DNA from: Roseivivax isoporae LMG 25204
GTDB lineage: Bacteria; Pseudomonadota; Alphaproteobacteria; Rhodobacterales; Rhodobacteraceae
DNA length: 64,000 bases
Reading direction: 5' to 3'
NCBI RefSeq assembly: GCF_000521865.1
Contig: NZ_JAME01000007.1
Location: 62,001 to 126,000 of the forward strand
A program made the translations under genes and the position numbers. Under the pieces are notes generated by a model. It worked only from the letters and a program-made list of their open reading frames with translations, had not been told where the DNA came from and did not search any database. Positions 1 through 8,393 of this stretch are shown piece after piece. The stretch's first letter is position 1, and every line of letters begins with the position of its first letter.

Positions 1-200
1 CCAAGACCGGCGGCGAGATCGTCATGGCGCACCCGGCCTACGACCAGTGCATCAAGGCCAGCCACCTCTTCAACCTGCTCGACGCCCGCGGCGTGATCTC
101 GGTGACCGAGCGGCAGGCCTATATCGGCCGCGTCCGCGCGCTCGCCAAGGCCTGCGCCGACGCCTTCGTCACCACAGAGGCCGGCGGAGCGGCCGCCTGA
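1..200 (+). CDS. glyQ: Glycyl-tRNA synthetase alpha subunit, C-terminal end (partial)
   Basis: Only the last 65 codons are present; the 5' part lies outside the window. The frame reads from the first bases to a TGA at 198-200. The visible tail contains the block [15 protein letters not shown] followed by [17 protein letters not shown], which is the characteristic C-terminus of the alpha subunit of the heterotetrameric bacterial GlyRS. The alpha subunit holds the class II catalytic core that activates glycine and works only with the beta subunit. The beta gene (glyS) lies 1.5 kb downstream on the same strand, separated by two membrane-protein genes, a spacing typical of Rhodobacterales. No other family fits this tail. 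Confidence 0.95.
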   Translation, partial: KTGGEIVMAHPAYDQCIKASHLFNLLDARGVISVTERQAYIGRVRALAKACADAFVTTEAGGAAA

Positions 201-243
201 TGGGCAAGGCGGCACGTCACGCGACCCCGGGGGCGAACGGCCG

Positions 244-768
244 ATGACGGGAAAGATCCTCGCCGCGCTCATCCTCGTCTGCGCGCTCGTGGCGGGCGCA
301 GCGATGTACTACCTGCAGGTCTACGCGTTCTACGAGGAGGTGCCGGCCTCGGGCCTTGGCGACGTGGCGCTGACGCCGCGCGACGGGGGCGCGCCGCAAC
401 CGGTGGCGGTGACGGACTTCCGCGCCATCGACGCGGAGAGCTCGCCCATCCGCTACCGCGCCTGCTTTGCCATCGACACCTCCCTCGACGCGCTCGCAAG
501 GGATTTCGAGCCCTACGAAGGCGCGGCCCCCCGCGTGGCGCCCGGCTGGTTCGACTGTTTCGATGCCGACGCCCTCGGCGCCGAGATCGACGCAGGCCGC
601 GCGATCGTCCTCACTGGCGAGCGGAACCTCGAATACGGCATCGACCGCGTGGTGGCGGTCACCGCGGAGGGCCGCGGCTATGTCTGGCACGAGGTGAACG
701 AGTGCGGCGACAAGTCCTATGACGGCTCGCCCCTCGGCGAGGACTGCCCGGAGCCTCCGGCCAACTGA
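244..768 (+). CDS. DUF6446 family membrane-anchored protein of unknown function
   Basis: This is a 174-residue protein with one N-terminal hydrophobic segment (about residues 5-25) that could be an anchor or an uncleaved signal. The rest is acidic and presumably periplasmic. Four cysteines in the soluble part (RACFAID, WFDCFD, NECGDK, GEDCPE) could form disulfides. The ATG begins 43 bases after the glyQ stop. I recognise it as the small conserved family that sits between glyQ and glyS in Rhodobacterales (DUF6446); no function is known to me. Position suggests co-transcription with the GlyRS genes, but nothing in the sequence ties it to tRNA charging. Confidence 0.75.
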   Translation: MTGKILAALILVCALVAGAAMYYLQVYAFYEEVPASGLGDVALTPRDGGAPQPVAVTDFRAIDAESSPIRYRACFAIDTSLDALARDFEPYEGAAPRVAPGWFDCFDADALGAEIDAGRAIVLTGERNLEYGIDRVVAVTAEGRGYVWHEVNECGDKSYDGSPLGEDCPEPPAN

Positions 769-825
769 GAAAAGCGGGAACAACCGGCCGTCCCCTGCCT
801 TGAGTGGGCAAGGAGGACTTATCCC

Positions 826-1677
826 ATGTCCCAAGAACGTGCTCCCGCCTGGGTCGTGCCGGTCATGCAGGCCGGATACGGTGCCCGCGCGCTGGTCTAT
901 CTCGTCGTCGGCGGACTCGCCTTCTACGCCGCCCTCGACGGCGGCGCCGCCGAGGGCACGTCCGGCGCGCTCGCCGACCTGCGCAACGAACCGTTCGGCC
1001 GTCCGGTCCTGTGGATCATCGCCGCGGGCCTTTTCTGCTACACGCTCTGGCGGCTCATCGCGGCCTGGCTCGACCTCGAGCGCCGCGGCGACGACAGTGG
1101 CGGGCTGTTCGCCCGTGCGGGCCTCGTGGTGACCGGGCTCATCCATGCGGGCCTCGGCGTCTCGGTGGCGGCCATCGCGCTCGGGCGGTCCTCGGGCGAC
1201 GGGTCGGGCGCGCAGGACTGGACGGCGCGGCTCATGCAGATGCCCTACGGCCGCTGGGTGGCGGCCGCCATCGCACTCGCCATCGTCTGCGCCGGCATCT
1301 ACTACGTGATCAAGGGCTGGCTGCAGAAGTACAAGCGCACGCTGCGCGTCACGCCCACGACCGAGCGGCTCGACCCCGCCCTGCGCGCGGGCTTCATCGT
1401 GCAGGGCACCCTCGTCGCCATCATCGGCGCGCTCCTCGCCTGGGCGGCGCTGACCACCGATCCGGGCAAGGCCGGCGGGCTCGGCGCGGCGCTCGACCAG
1501 GTCCGCTCGGTGGCCTTCGGCCGCGTGCTTCTCGGCATCGCGGGGCTCGGGCTCCTCGGCTTCGCACTCGAGAACGCGGTCGAGGCGCGCTACCGCATCG
1601 TGCCCGCGCGCGCGGGCCAGGACGTCGAGACGCTCGCCATGCGGGCCGAGCGCAAGGTGCGCGACGCCACGGGCTGA
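826..1677 (+). CDS. DUF1206 domain multi-pass membrane protein
   Basis: The 283-residue product consists of three similar modules, each with two hydrophobic helices, the usual layout of DUF1206 proteins (six predicted membrane spans in total). Module starts are visible as repeated GYGARALVYLVVGGLAF-like, ARAGLVVTGLIHAGLG and RAGFIVQGTLVAIIGA segments. A good ribosome binding site (AAGGAGGA) lies 8-9 bases before the ATG, so the start is secure. The gene is in the glyQ-glyS interval and probably in the same transcript. The biochemical role of the family is unknown. Confidence 0.85.
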   Translation: MSQERAPAWVVPVMQAGYGARALVYLVVGGLAFYAALDGGAAEGTSGALADLRNEPFGRPVLWIIAAGLFCYTLWRLIAAWLDLERRGDDSGGLFARAGLVVTGLIHAGLGVSVAAIALGRSSGDGSGAQDWTARLMQMPYGRWVAAAIALAIVCAGIYYVIKGWLQKYKRTLRVTPTTERLDPALRAGFIVQGTLVAIIGALLAWAALTTDPGKAGGLGAALDQVRSVAFGRVLLGIAGLGLLGFALENAVEARYRIVPARAGQDVETLAMRAERKVRDATG

Positions 1678-1758
1678 CCCGCTATCGGCTGGACGCTGGC
1701 GGCGCGCACGGGTATCCCGCGCCGCGAGAGCCGAAATGTGCCAGCGTGGACCTCCCCG

Positions 1759-3849
1759 ATGCCCGACCTCCTGATCGAACTCCTGTCCGAGGAAATTCCC
1801 GCGCGGATGCAGGCGCGCGCGGCGGCGGACCTCAAGGCGCGCGTGACCGAGGGGATCGTGCAGGCGGGCCTGACCTATGCCCATGCCGGCGCCTTCGCGA
1901 CGCCGCGGCGGCTCACGCTGGCGCTCGAGGGGCTGACGGCCGAATCGCCGTCGCTGCGCGAGGAACGCCGCGGCCCCCGCGCCGACGCTCCGGAAAAGGC
2001 CATCGAGGGCTTCCTGCGCGGCGCAGGCGTCGCGCGCGAGGACCTGATCGAGCGCGAGGAGAAGAAGGGCACCTTCCTCTTCGCCGTGGTCGAGACGCCG
2101 GGACGCAGCGCCGAGGCCATCGTCGCCGAGGTGCTGGAACAGGTGGTCCGCACCTTCCCCTGGCCCAAGTCCATGCGCTGGGGCACGGGGACGCTGCGCT
2201 GGGTGCGGCCGCTTCACCGCATCCTGTGCATCCTGAGCGACGAGGCGGGCGCGCGCGTCGTGCCGCTCGACATCGACGGGATCGCGGCCGGCGACGTGAC
2301 CGAGGGCCACCGCTTCATGGCGCCCGGCGCGTTTTCCGTCACGGGCTACGAGGATTACGCGGCCAAGCTGCGCCGCGCGCACGTGATCCTCGATCCCGCG
2401 GAACGCGCCGAGATCATCCGCAACGACGCCGCGCAGCGTGCCTTCGCGCTGGGCCTCGAGGTGGTCGAGGATGCCGGGCTCCTGGCCGAGGTCGCGGGGC
2501 TCGTGGAATGGCCCGTGGTGCTCATGGGCGAGATCGGCGCGGAATTCCTCGACCTGCCGCCCGAGGTCCTGATGACCTCGATGAAGGAGCACCAGAAGTT
2601 CTTCTCGGTCCGCAACCCGCGCTCGGGACGGATCGAACGTTTCGTCACCGTGGCGAACCGCGAGACCGCGGATGACGGCGCGACGATCCTTGCCGGCAAC
2701 CAGAAGGTGCTGTCGGCGCGGCTGTCCGATGCCAAGTTCTTCTGGGAGAACGACCTCCGCGTGGCGCGCGAGGCGCGGATGGCGCCGTGGCTCGACCGGC
2801 TCGAGGCGGTGACCTTCCACAACAGGCTGGGCTCGCAGGCCGCCCGCGTCGGCCGCATCGCGGCGCTCGCGCGCGCGCTGGCCCCGCTGGTCGGCGCCGC
2901 GCCGGACGAGGCCGAGGAGGCCGCGCGCCTCGCCAAGGCCGACCTCTCCTCCGAGATGGTCTACGAGTTCCCCGAGCTGCAGGGTCTGATGGGCCGCTAC
3001 TATGCCGAGGCCGCGGGCTTCGCCCCCGAGGTCGCGGCGGCGGCGCAGGAACATTACCAGCCGCTCGGTCCCTCCGACGCGGTGCCTTCCGCGCCGGTCT
3101 CGGTCGCCGTGGCGCTCGCCGACAAGCTCGACACGCTCGCGGGGTTCTGGGCCATCGACGAGAAGCCCACGGGGTCCAAGGATCCCTTCGCGCTCCGCCG
3201 CGCGGCACTCGGGGTGATCCGCCTTCTCCTGTCGAACGGGCTCAGGCTGCCGCTCGAGGCGCAGTTCGCCACCGCGGCCCGCCCGCATGACTGGACCGAC
3301 GAGGCGGCGATGGCGCAGGCGAATGCCGACCTCCTGTCCTTCTTCCACGACCGTCTCAAGGTCCACCTGCGCGACGAGGGCATCCGGCACGACGTGATCG
3401 ACGCCTGCCTCGCGATGCCCGGCTCGGACGACCTGACGCTGCTCGTGACCCGCGCCCGGGCGCTGCAGACGGTGGTCGCGACCGAGGACGGCGAGAACCT
3501 CGTGCAGGGCTTCAAGCGCGCCAACAACATCCTCAAGCAGGCCGAGGAACGCGACGGCGTCGAATATTCCTTCGGCCCCGACCGCAAGTTCGCCGAGGCG
3601 CCGGAAGAGGCCGCGCTCTTCGACGCCCTCGACGCCGCCGAGGCCGAGATCGCGCCCGCGATGGAGGCAGAGGATTTCGGCCGCGCCATGGCGGCGATGG
3701 CGGGCCTGCGGCCCGCGGTCGACGCCTTCTTCGAGGCGGTGCAGGTCAACGCGGAAAACCAGGTGGTCCGGCGCAACCGGCTGAACCTGCTCGGGCGCAT
3801 CCGCGACGTCTGCCTGAGGGTCGCGGACCTGACCCGGCTCGAGGGCTGA
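1759..3849 (+). CDS. glyS: Glycyl-tRNA synthetase beta subunit
   Basis: The product (696 residues) is the beta subunit of the alpha2beta2 glycyl-tRNA synthetase; it recognises tRNA-Gly and is needed for aminoacylation with GlyQ. The N-terminus MPDLLIELLSEEIPARMQ is the family signature. Further conserved blocks include TSMKEHQKFFSV around residue 275, FVTVANRE shortly after, and a C-terminal DALR-like anticodon-binding region ending NRLNLLGRIRDVCLRVADL. Length is normal for the family. The frame is open seven codons further upstream to a GTG at 1738, but the ATG at 1759 matches the family start. It lies 81 bases after the DUF1206 gene. Confidence 0.96.
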   Translation: MPDLLIELLSEEIPARMQARAAADLKARVTEGIVQAGLTYAHAGAFATPRRLTLALEGLTAESPSLREERRGPRADAPEKAIEGFLRGAGVAREDLIEREEKKGTFLFAVVETPGRSAEAIVAEVLEQVVRTFPWPKSMRWGTGTLRWVRPLHRILCILSDEAGARVVPLDIDGIAAGDVTEGHRFMAPGAFSVTGYEDYAAKLRRAHVILDPAERAEIIRNDAAQRAFALGLEVVEDAGLLAEVAGLVEWPVVLMGEIGAEFLDLPPEVLMTSMKEHQKFFSVRNPRSGRIERFVTVANRETADDGATILAGNQKVLSARLSDAKFFWENDLRVAREARMAPWLDRLEAVTFHNRLGSQAARVGRIAALARALAPLVGAAPDEAEEAARLAKADLSSEMVYEFPELQGLMGRYYAEAAGFAPEVAAAAQEHYQPLGPSDAVPSAPVSVAVALADKLDTLAGFWAIDEKPTGSKDPFALRRAALGVIRLLLSNGLRLPLEAQFATAARPHDWTDEAAMAQANADLLSFFHDRLKVHLRDEGIRHDVIDACLAMPGSDDLTLLVTRARALQTVVATEDGENLVQGFKRANNILKQAEERDGVEYSFGPDRKFAEAPEEAALFDALDAAEAEIAPAMEAEDFGRAMAAMAGLRPAVDAFFEAVQVNAENQVVRRNRLNLLGRIRDVCLRVADLTRLEG

Positions 3850-3931
3850 CGCCCCTTCGACCCGACGAAAGCGCGTCCCGCCGTGCGGCGCCCCTTGCCC
3901 GGCGCCGCAACAGGCGTATCCTGCGCCCGAC

Positions 3932-6505
3932 ATGGACGACGCCGCACCGCAGAAACCCGATCCCGACGACATCGACGTCACGCCGATCACGCCCACCGCG
4001 CGCGTGCAGTCGCCGACCCATGGCGGCCGGGCGAAATGCCTGCAGCGGCTGGTGCGGCTCGACCTGCCGGTGCCCCGGACCGTGGCCCTGTCGTTCCGCA
4101 CCGTGCACCGCATCGCCGCGGGTCGCCTGCCCGACATCGACGCGCTCCTGGCCGAGTTCAATCCCGGCGCGCTTCTCTGCGTGCGCCCCTCGTCCGAGGA
4201 CCCGGACTGGGGCGGCCCCGGCGCCGTGCTGAACGTCGGCATGAACGCCGCGGTTCTCGAGAGGCTCTCGGCGCAGATCGGCGTCGATGCGGCGCACAGG
4301 CTCTACCTGCGCTTCGTGCAGGGCTACGCGATCCACGTGGCCCGGCTCGATCCCGACGTGTTCGAGGAGATCGACGCCGAGACCCCGGTGACAGGCCTGC
4401 GCACCGCGCTCGCCGCCTACGAGGAGGAGGCGGAGGAGCCCTTCCCCGACAGCCCGGCGGTGCAGCTTGCAGCGGTCCTGCGCTCCATGGCCCGCGCCTG
4501 GGAAGGCACGTCGGCGCGGCTCCTGCGGCAGGGCAAGGGCGCGCCCGCCGATGCCGGTCTCGGCCTCGTGGTGCAGGAGATGGCGCTGGGGCTCGGGCCC
4601 GGCGAATGCGGCTCGGGCGTCCTGCAGCTCGTGAATCCGCAGACCGGCCTGCCGCAGATCACCGGGCGCTACCTGAGCCAGAGCCAGGGCCGCGACGCGC
4701 TCCGCCAGGGGGCGGGATCGCTCTACCTCGAACGCGACCCGCGCGGCCCCTCGCTCGAGGAACTCGCGCCCGCGGCCTTCGCCGAGCTCCTGCGCCACGC
4801 GGACCTCATGCGTCGCCGGCTGCGCGCCGAGATGCAGATCGAGTTCACCATCGAGAACGGACGGCTGCACATCCTCGACGGCATCGTCGTGCCCATGACC
4901 TCGCGCGCGGCGGTGCGCACGGCGGTGCGGCTCGCCGAGGACGGCATCATCACCCGCGAGGAGGCGATCCTGCGCGTCGAGCCGCGCGCGCTGTCCGAGC
5001 TCCTGCACCGGCAGGTCGCGCCCGATGCGCGCCGCGACACGATCGGCCGCGGCGTCGCCGCCTCGCCCGGCGCCGCGACGGGGCGGATCGTCTTCACCGC
5101 CGCCGACGCGCAGGCGCTGGCCGCGCGCGACGAGCCCTGCATCCTGGTCCGGCGCGAGACCTCGCCCGAGGACGTGCGCGGCATGCACGCCGCCGTCGCC
5201 GTGCTGACCGAGAAGGGCGGCATGACCAGCCACGCCGCGGTGATCGGCCGGGGCCTCGGCCTGCCCTGCGTGGTGGGTGCGGGGCGCATGCGCTTTCACC
5301 CCCGCCGCCGGATGCTGGTCAGCGAGGACGGCCGCACCTTCCAGGAGGGTGACGCGATCACCGTCGACGGCACCTCGGGCACCGTGCTGGCCGGCGCGCC
5401 GCCCATGGTCGAGGCGATGCTCGACGATTCCTTCCGCACGCTGATGTCCTGGGCCGACGCGGCGCGCGACATCGACATCCGCGCCAATGCCGACACGCCC
5501 GCCGACGCGCAGACCGCGCGCAACTTCGACGCGGGCGGCATCGGGCTCTGCCGGACGGAACACATGTTCTTCGAGCCGGGCCGCCTGACCGTCATGCGCG
5601 AGATGATCTTTGCCGAGACCGCCGCCGACCGGCGCGCCGCGCTGGAACAGCTCCTGCCCATGCAGCGCGACGATTTCGTGCAGCTCTTCCGCATCATGAC
5701 CGGGCTGCCGGTCTGCATCCGCCTCTTCGACCCGCCGCTGCACGAGTTCCTGCCCACCGATCGCGCGGGCCTGCGCGACCTTGCCGAAGCGCTGAGCCTG
5801 CCCGTCTCGGACGTCACCCGGCGGGTCGAGAACATGGGCGAATACAACCCCATGCTCGGCATGCGCGGGGTGCGGCTGGGCGTCACGGTCCCCGAGATCT
5901 ACGACATGCAGGCGCGCGCCATCTTCGAGGCGACGCTCGAGGCGAGCCGCGACGGCGCGCCGGTCGTGCCCGAGGTGATGATCCCGCTCGTCTCGACGCC
6001 GCGCGAGGTCGAGATCGTGAAGACCCGCATCGATGCCGTCGCCGCCGCCGTGCGCGTCGAGCACGGGCGCGACTTCACCTACCGGCTGGGCGTGATGGTC
6101 GAGACGCCGCGCGCCTGTCTCCTCGCCGACCGCATCGCGCAGCACGCGCATTTCCTGAGCTTCGGCACCAACGACCTGACGCAGATGACCTACGGGCTGT
6201 CGCGGGACGATGCCGGCCGCTTCATGTCCGACTACGTGAGCCAGCACGTCTTTGACGAGGACCCGTTCCACGTCCTCGACACCGAGGGCGTGGGCGCGCT
6301 GCTGAAGATCGGGCTCGCCCGCGGCCGCGAGGGCCGGCCCGGCATCACCGCGTCGATCTGCGGCGAGCATGGCGGCAACCCCGAATCGATCGCCTTCTGC
6401 CGCGCTGCGGGCTTCGACTATGTCAGCTGTTCGCCCTTTCGCGTGCCGGTTGCGCGCCTCGCGGCCGCGCAACTCGCCATACGGCACCGCACCGAGCACG
6501 CCTGA
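3932..6505 (+). CDS. Pyruvate phosphate dikinase-like PEP-utilising enzyme with a divergent ATP-grasp domain
   Basis: The 857-residue protein has the three-domain order of pyruvate phosphate dikinase (PPDK): N-terminal ATP-grasp-like region (about 1-355), swivelling phosphohistidine domain (about 370-490) and C-terminal PEP/pyruvate TIM barrel (about 500-850). The central and C-terminal active sites look intact: catalytic His434 in GGMTSHAAV, Arg541 in GLCRTEHMFFE, Arg597 in IRLFDPPLHEF, the SFGTNDLTQMT block and Cys810 in ICGEHGG. The ATP site is altered: positions matching Lys22, Asp321, Gln335 and Arg337 of the Clostridium symbiosum enzyme are Arg33, Gln302, Asp316 and Ile318; Arg85 and Glu304 match the conserved Arg92 and Glu323. 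It may be the lineage's PPDK, converting pyruvate and PEP, or a PEP-dependent paralogue that does not use ATP. It follows glyS by 82 bases. Confidence 0.85.
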   Translation: MDDAAPQKPDPDDIDVTPITPTARVQSPTHGGRAKCLQRLVRLDLPVPRTVALSFRTVHRIAAGRLPDIDALLAEFNPGALLCVRPSSEDPDWGGPGAVLNVGMNAAVLERLSAQIGVDAAHRLYLRFVQGYAIHVARLDPDVFEEIDAETPVTGLRTALAAYEEEAEEPFPDSPAVQLAAVLRSMARAWEGTSARLLRQGKGAPADAGLGLVVQEMALGLGPGECGSGVLQLVNPQTGLPQITGRYLSQSQGRDALRQGAGSLYLERDPRGPSLEELAPAAFAELLRHADLMRRRLRAEMQIEFTIENGRLHILDGIVVPMTSRAAVRTAVRLAEDGIITREEAILRVEPRALSELLHRQVAPDARRDTIGRGVAASPGAATGRIVFTAADAQALAARDEPCILVRRETSPEDVRGMHAAVAVLTEKGGMTSHAAVIGRGLGLPCVVGAGRMRFHPRRRMLVSEDGRTFQEGDAITVDGTSGTVLAGAPPMVEAMLDDSFRTLMSWADAARDIDIRANADTPADAQTARNFDAGGIGLCRTEHMFFEPGRLTVMREMIFAETAADRRAALEQLLPMQRDDFVQLFRIMTGLPVCIRLFDPPLHEFLPTDRAGLRDLAEALSLPVSDVTRRVENMGEYNPMLGMRGVRLGVTVPEIYDMQARAIFEATLEASRDGAPVVPEVMIPLVSTPREVEIVKTRIDAVAAAVRVEHGRDFTYRLGVMVETPRACLLADRIAQHAHFLSFGTNDLTQMTYGLSRDDAGRFMSDYVSQHVFDEDPFHVLDTEGVGALLKIGLARGREGRPGITASICGEHGGNPESIAFCRAAGFDYVSCSPFRVPVARLAAAQLAIRHRTEHA

Positions 6506-6585
6506 CCGATTAGGCCGGCTTCTGCCGGTTTCATGACGCAGCGTCGGCGGTACGTTGCCGACATTACATGTCGCTAACTGGACAG

Positions 6586-6599
6586 GATTTCCGGAAATC
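6586..6599. promoter_or_regulatory. 14-bp perfect palindrome upstream of the cell-wall hydrolase gene
   Basis: The sequence GATTTCCGGAAATC reads the same on both strands and lies 75 bases before the hydrolase ATG, in the 168-base gap after the PPDK-like gene. Placement suggests a possible dimer-binding operator. No regulator is identified and no clear -35/-10 pair was found around it. Confidence 0.3.
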
Positions 6600-6673
6600 T
6601 CTACGGCCCGTCGGGTCGCGGTGGGGGAAATGTGCCGCGACCGCTGCCGACGAAAAACGCGAGGGGTGTCCCG

Positions 6674-7294
6674 ATGTTCCGTGTCCTGTGCCTCGCGGCC
6701 TCTGCTGCCGCGACCTTTGCCGTGTCCGCCACCGCCGATGCGCCCGATGCCGACATGGGCGACCTGTTCCGCCAGGAGACGCGCGCGCTGAACGCCGCGA
6801 GCGCCGCGCATCTCCAGCGCCTCGTCACGCCCGCGCCCGAGGGCGGGGTGAAATCGCTGCGCTACGATTCGGGATGGCTGTCGGCGCAGCCGGCCGCCGC
6901 CGGCGGCAAGGAATGGAGCTGCCTCGCGCAGGCGCTCTACTTCGAGGCCCGCGGTGAGAGCGTGAAGGGCCAGTTCGCGGTGGCCGAGGTGATCCTGAAC
7001 CGCGTCGACAACCCGCGCTATCCCAACAGCGTCTGCGGTGTCGTGAACCAGGGCTGCCAGTTCTCCTACACCTGCGACGGCGCGCCCGAGACGATCCGCG
7101 AGAAGGCCGCCTTTGCCCGCGTGGGCAAGGTCGCGGGCATCATGCTGAACGGCGCCCCGCGCGAGCTGACCGACGGCGCGACGCATTACCACACGGTCGC
7201 AGTGAACCCGCGCTGGGCCAGCAAGTTTCCCATGACCGCGCAGATCGGCGTGCACCGCTTCTACCGCCAGCCGCTGCAGATCTCGATGAACTGA
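6674..7294 (+). CDS. Secreted cell wall hydrolase (SleB/Hydrolase_2 family)
   Basis: The 206-residue protein starts with a signal peptide (about residues 1-22, ending near VSATADA). A linker follows, then a C-terminal Hydrolase_2/SleB-like domain from about residue 90. The domain shows the block SCLAQALYFEARGES with the conserved Glu, then AVAEVILNRVDNPRYPNSVCGVV, QFSYTCDG, and GATHYHTVAVNPRWA. Members of this family are lytic transglycosylase-like peptidoglycan hydrolases. The ATG at 6674 was chosen because the signal peptide begins there; the frame is open 14 codons further upstream without extra family similarity. It is probably a separate transcript, with a 168-base gap before it. Confidence 0.9.
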   Translation: MFRVLCLAASAAATFAVSATADAPDADMGDLFRQETRALNAASAAHLQRLVTPAPEGGVKSLRYDSGWLSAQPAAAGGKEWSCLAQALYFEARGESVKGQFAVAEVILNRVDNPRYPNSVCGVVNQGCQFSYTCDGAPETIREKAAFARVGKVAGIMLNGAPRELTDGATHYHTVAVNPRWASKFPMTAQIGVHRFYRQPLQISMN

Positions 7295-7358
7295 CGGCGG
7301 CGCGCGCGACCCGATCCGTAGGTCGCGGTCGGCGCGTCGTGTGCCGCCTTTGACTGGC

Positions 7359-7378
7359 GCAGCCGCGCCGGCGGCTGC
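7359..7378 (+). terminator. GC-rich stem-loop after the cell wall hydrolase gene
   Basis: GCAGCCG and CGGCTGC form a perfect 7-bp stem around a 6-base loop, 65 bases after the hydrolase stop and 39 bases before folB. There is no T-run after it, so a role as intrinsic terminator is uncertain. Confidence 0.25.
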
Positions 7379-7416
7379 TAGGGTCGCGCGACGCCCAACA
7401 ACGCCGGACCCTGCCC

Positions 7417-8343
7417 ATGGTCTCCGAAATCCGCCTCGCCTTCGCGCATCCGGCCGAACGCAGCCTTGCCACCGCCGGCGAGGAGCCGCGCGACCGGATC
7501 AGCCTGCGGGACCACATCCGCGAGGTCGAGATCGGCGCCTTCCAGGCCGAGCGCGGCGTGACCCAGCGCATCTGCTTCAACGTCGTGGTCGAGGTCCTGC
7601 CCTTCACCGGGCCGCTCGACGACGACGTGGACCGGATCCTGTCCTATGACCGGGTGACCGAAGCCATCGCCACCGAGCTTGCGGCCGAGCGGGTCAACCT
7701 GCTCGAGACGCTTGCCGAACGCATCGCCGCCCGCATCCTCACCGAACCGCAGGCGCTGCGCGCCTTCGTCCGGATCGAGAAGCTCGACCGCGGTCCCGGC
7801 GCGCTCGGGGTCGAGATCGTCCGCGACGCGGACAGCGACCACGGCGCGAGCGCGCAGGAGCGCCCGCACCCGCGCGTGGTGTTCCTCTCGAACCCGGCCA
7901 TCGCCGACGACCGCCTGCCCGGCTGGCTCGACACGCTCGCCGCCGCGGACGCGCCGCTCATCCTCTGCGTCGGCGCGCACGACCTCGCGGTGCCGCGCAC
8001 CGGTCACGCCATGACGCAGCGCCGCGTCGACCTCTTGGCGATCGAGCAGAACGGCTGGATGCTGGCCGCCCGCGATCACCGCGCCAAGGTGGTGGCGACC
8101 CGGACCGAGCTCGACTGGGCCATGAAGAACGGACAGATCTGCGTCTGGGCGCCGTCGAAGATGGTGCTCGACGCGACCGTGGGTCCCAAGGGGCGCCCGC
8201 GCGAGGCGCTGTCGCTCGCGGCCTGGTTCGCCGAACAGGTGTCGGCGCGCGAGTTGCTCGTGATCGGCGCGGACGACGCGGGCGAGACGCCCGCGGCCGA
8301 CCTGCCGGTGCGGCGCATCGCGCCGGGCGCGCCGGTGATCTGA
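7417..8343 (+). CDS. folB: Dihydroneopterin aldolase domain fused to an amino-acid-kinase-like domain
   Basis: Residues about 28-136 of this 308-residue protein are a FolB (dihydroneopterin aldolase/epimerase) domain: SLRDHIREVEIGAFQAERG at the start, Glu97 in LLETLAERIA, and Lys122 in RIEKLDRGPGALGVEI, the region of the catalytic lysine. FolB converts dihydroneopterin to 6-hydroxymethyl-dihydropterin in folate synthesis. Standard FolB is about 120 residues, so the C-terminal half (about 152-290) is extra. It resembles the small amino-acid-kinase-fold family of COG2054/MfnE, with blocks LPGWLDTLAA, VDLLAIEQNGWMLA, WAPSKMVLDA and LSLAAWFAEQVSARELLVIGA. folP lies 50 bases downstream, supporting a folate role. 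The function of the second domain is unknown. Confidence 0.85.
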   Translation: MVSEIRLAFAHPAERSLATAGEEPRDRISLRDHIREVEIGAFQAERGVTQRICFNVVVEVLPFTGPLDDDVDRILSYDRVTEAIATELAAERVNLLETLAERIAARILTEPQALRAFVRIEKLDRGPGALGVEIVRDADSDHGASAQERPHPRVVFLSNPAIADDRLPGWLDTLAAADAPLILCVGAHDLAVPRTGHAMTQRRVDLLAIEQNGWMLAARDHRAKVVATRTELDWAMKNGQICVWAPSKMVLDATVGPKGRPREALSLAAWFAEQVSARELLVIGADDAGETPAADLPVRRIAPGAPVI

Positions 8344-8393
8344 CCGCGCCGGCCGGCTTGCGGAACCTCGCAGCTTCGCCCATCACGCGCGTC

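Noticed and set aside
1738-1758. GTG start for glyS seven codons upstream of the chosen ATG
   Set aside because: The extra residues are not part of the conserved N-terminus MPDLLIELLSEE.
217-4242. A 1341-codon open frame on the minus strand opposite glyS and its neighbours
   Set aside because: It is antisense to clearly conserved genes, has low-complexity Arg/Gly/Ala/His-rich translation and no family features. Long antisense frames are expected in DNA this rich in G and C at third codon positions.
3746-7255. A 1169-codon minus-strand frame opposite the PPDK-like gene
   Set aside because: Same reason: it mirrors a conserved plus-strand gene and has no recognisable domain.
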